Notes under the pieces: model-generated
The model's database searches: none
Told to the model about the DNA's origin: nothing
The model's input: the letters and a program-made list of their open reading frames with translations, nothing else
In this document: positions 15,743-15,883 of the stretch, piece by piece
Layout of the letters: each line of letters opens with the position of its first letter
Numbering within the stretch: position 1 is the first letter of the stretch
Assembly: GCA_023411575.1 (NCBI GenBank)
Contig: JAEYOP010000026.1
Span: 1 to 15,883 of the forward strand
Source of the DNA: Bacillota bacterium
GTDB lineage: Bacteria > Bacillota > Clostridia > Acetivibrionales > DTU013
Length of the DNA stretch: 15,883 nt
Reading direction: 5' to 3'
Program-made: the position numbers and the translations under genes

Positions 15743-15883
15743 AGAACCTGTTTAGTATCTGGGGGTGCCTGAGATTTTGAGCGGATTTTTCGTCAGACAA
15801 GGCAAATTTTCGCAGGAATAATCTGTTTATTACAAGAAAATTTAACGCAGTATGACGGAAAATCCGCCAAAAGATCAGGCGCC
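15743..15883. mobile_element. MITE-like long imperfect palindrome, truncated by window end
   Basis: From 15764 the sequence (GGTGCCTGAGATTTTG...) is mirrored by the complement of the end of the window (…AAAAGATCAGGCGCC, 15883). Over the first 31 bases of the arms about 27 pair, with one 1-nt gap. Pairing continues patchily (a shared AAATTTT block) to a short loop near 15822-15826, flanked by AATAA/TTATT. Upstream, AGAACCTGTTTAGTATCTGG (15743-15762) looks like the outer terminal repeat; its partner would lie just past the window, giving an element of about 160 bp. There is no coding potential. The arrangement fits a non-autonomous miniature element or a large REP-like repeat; family membership cannot be set here. 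Confidence 0.6.

Overview
The window is from a Bacillota (Firmicutes) genome of moderately high GC. The signs are strong GGAGG-type Shine-Dalgarno sequences, a BceRS-BceAB peptide-sensing module, a YesM/YesN-type two-component pair, an HD-GYP protein and a stand-alone rubrerythrin-like ferritin. A spore-forming clostridium or a member of the Paenibacillaceae would fit; the sequence alone does not decide between them. Every gene I can support lies on the + strand.

Layout. (1) 1-127: the 3' end of a cheB-like chemotaxis methylesterase gene. (2) 311-4868: a complete Bce-type antimicrobial-peptide module: OmpR-family regulator, short intramembrane-sensing kinase, ABC ATPase and a 10-TM FtsX-type permease. 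A near-consensus BceR operator lies at the kinase/ATPase junction, as in known modules. (3) 4897-6378: a membrane-anchored alpha/beta hydrolase of the PAF-acetylhydrolase type, 28 nt behind the permease and probably in the same transcript. (4) 6485-6997: a small di-iron ferritin-like protein closed by a clear hairpin terminator. (5) 7197-10777: a two-gene operon, MFS transporter plus a large cytoplasmic glycoside hydrolase with ATGA stop/start overlap, closed by a strong terminator at 10809-10847. (6) 11000-12085: an HD-GYP c-di-GMP phosphodiesterase-like protein with its own sigma-A-type promoter. (7) 12180-15562: a YesM-family sensor kinase and AraC-type response regulator, again with ATGA overlap. 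(8) 15563-15883: a non-coding tail with A-tract/ATCA repeats spaced 20 bp apart, then the left part of a large imperfect palindrome that looks like a MITE, cut by the window end.

How the genes work together (inference from families). The Bce module would sense a cell-wall-active peptide through its permease, signal via the kinase to the regulator, and induce the transporter and perhaps the downstream hydrolase. The MFS/hydrolase pair looks like uptake of an oligosaccharide or glycoside followed by cytoplasmic cleavage. The YesM/YesN pair normally controls a carbohydrate ABC transporter or polysaccharide-use genes. None is present downstream inside the window, so its target is either the nearby MFS/GH operon or genes beyond the right edge.

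I found no CRISPR array, tRNA, rRNA, transposase or phage gene. No wholly new system is evident. The most unusual items are the palindromic repeat, the phased repeats before it, the BceR-like double operator, the hydrolase attached to the Bce module, and the HD-GYP motif with Asn in place of the usual Pro.
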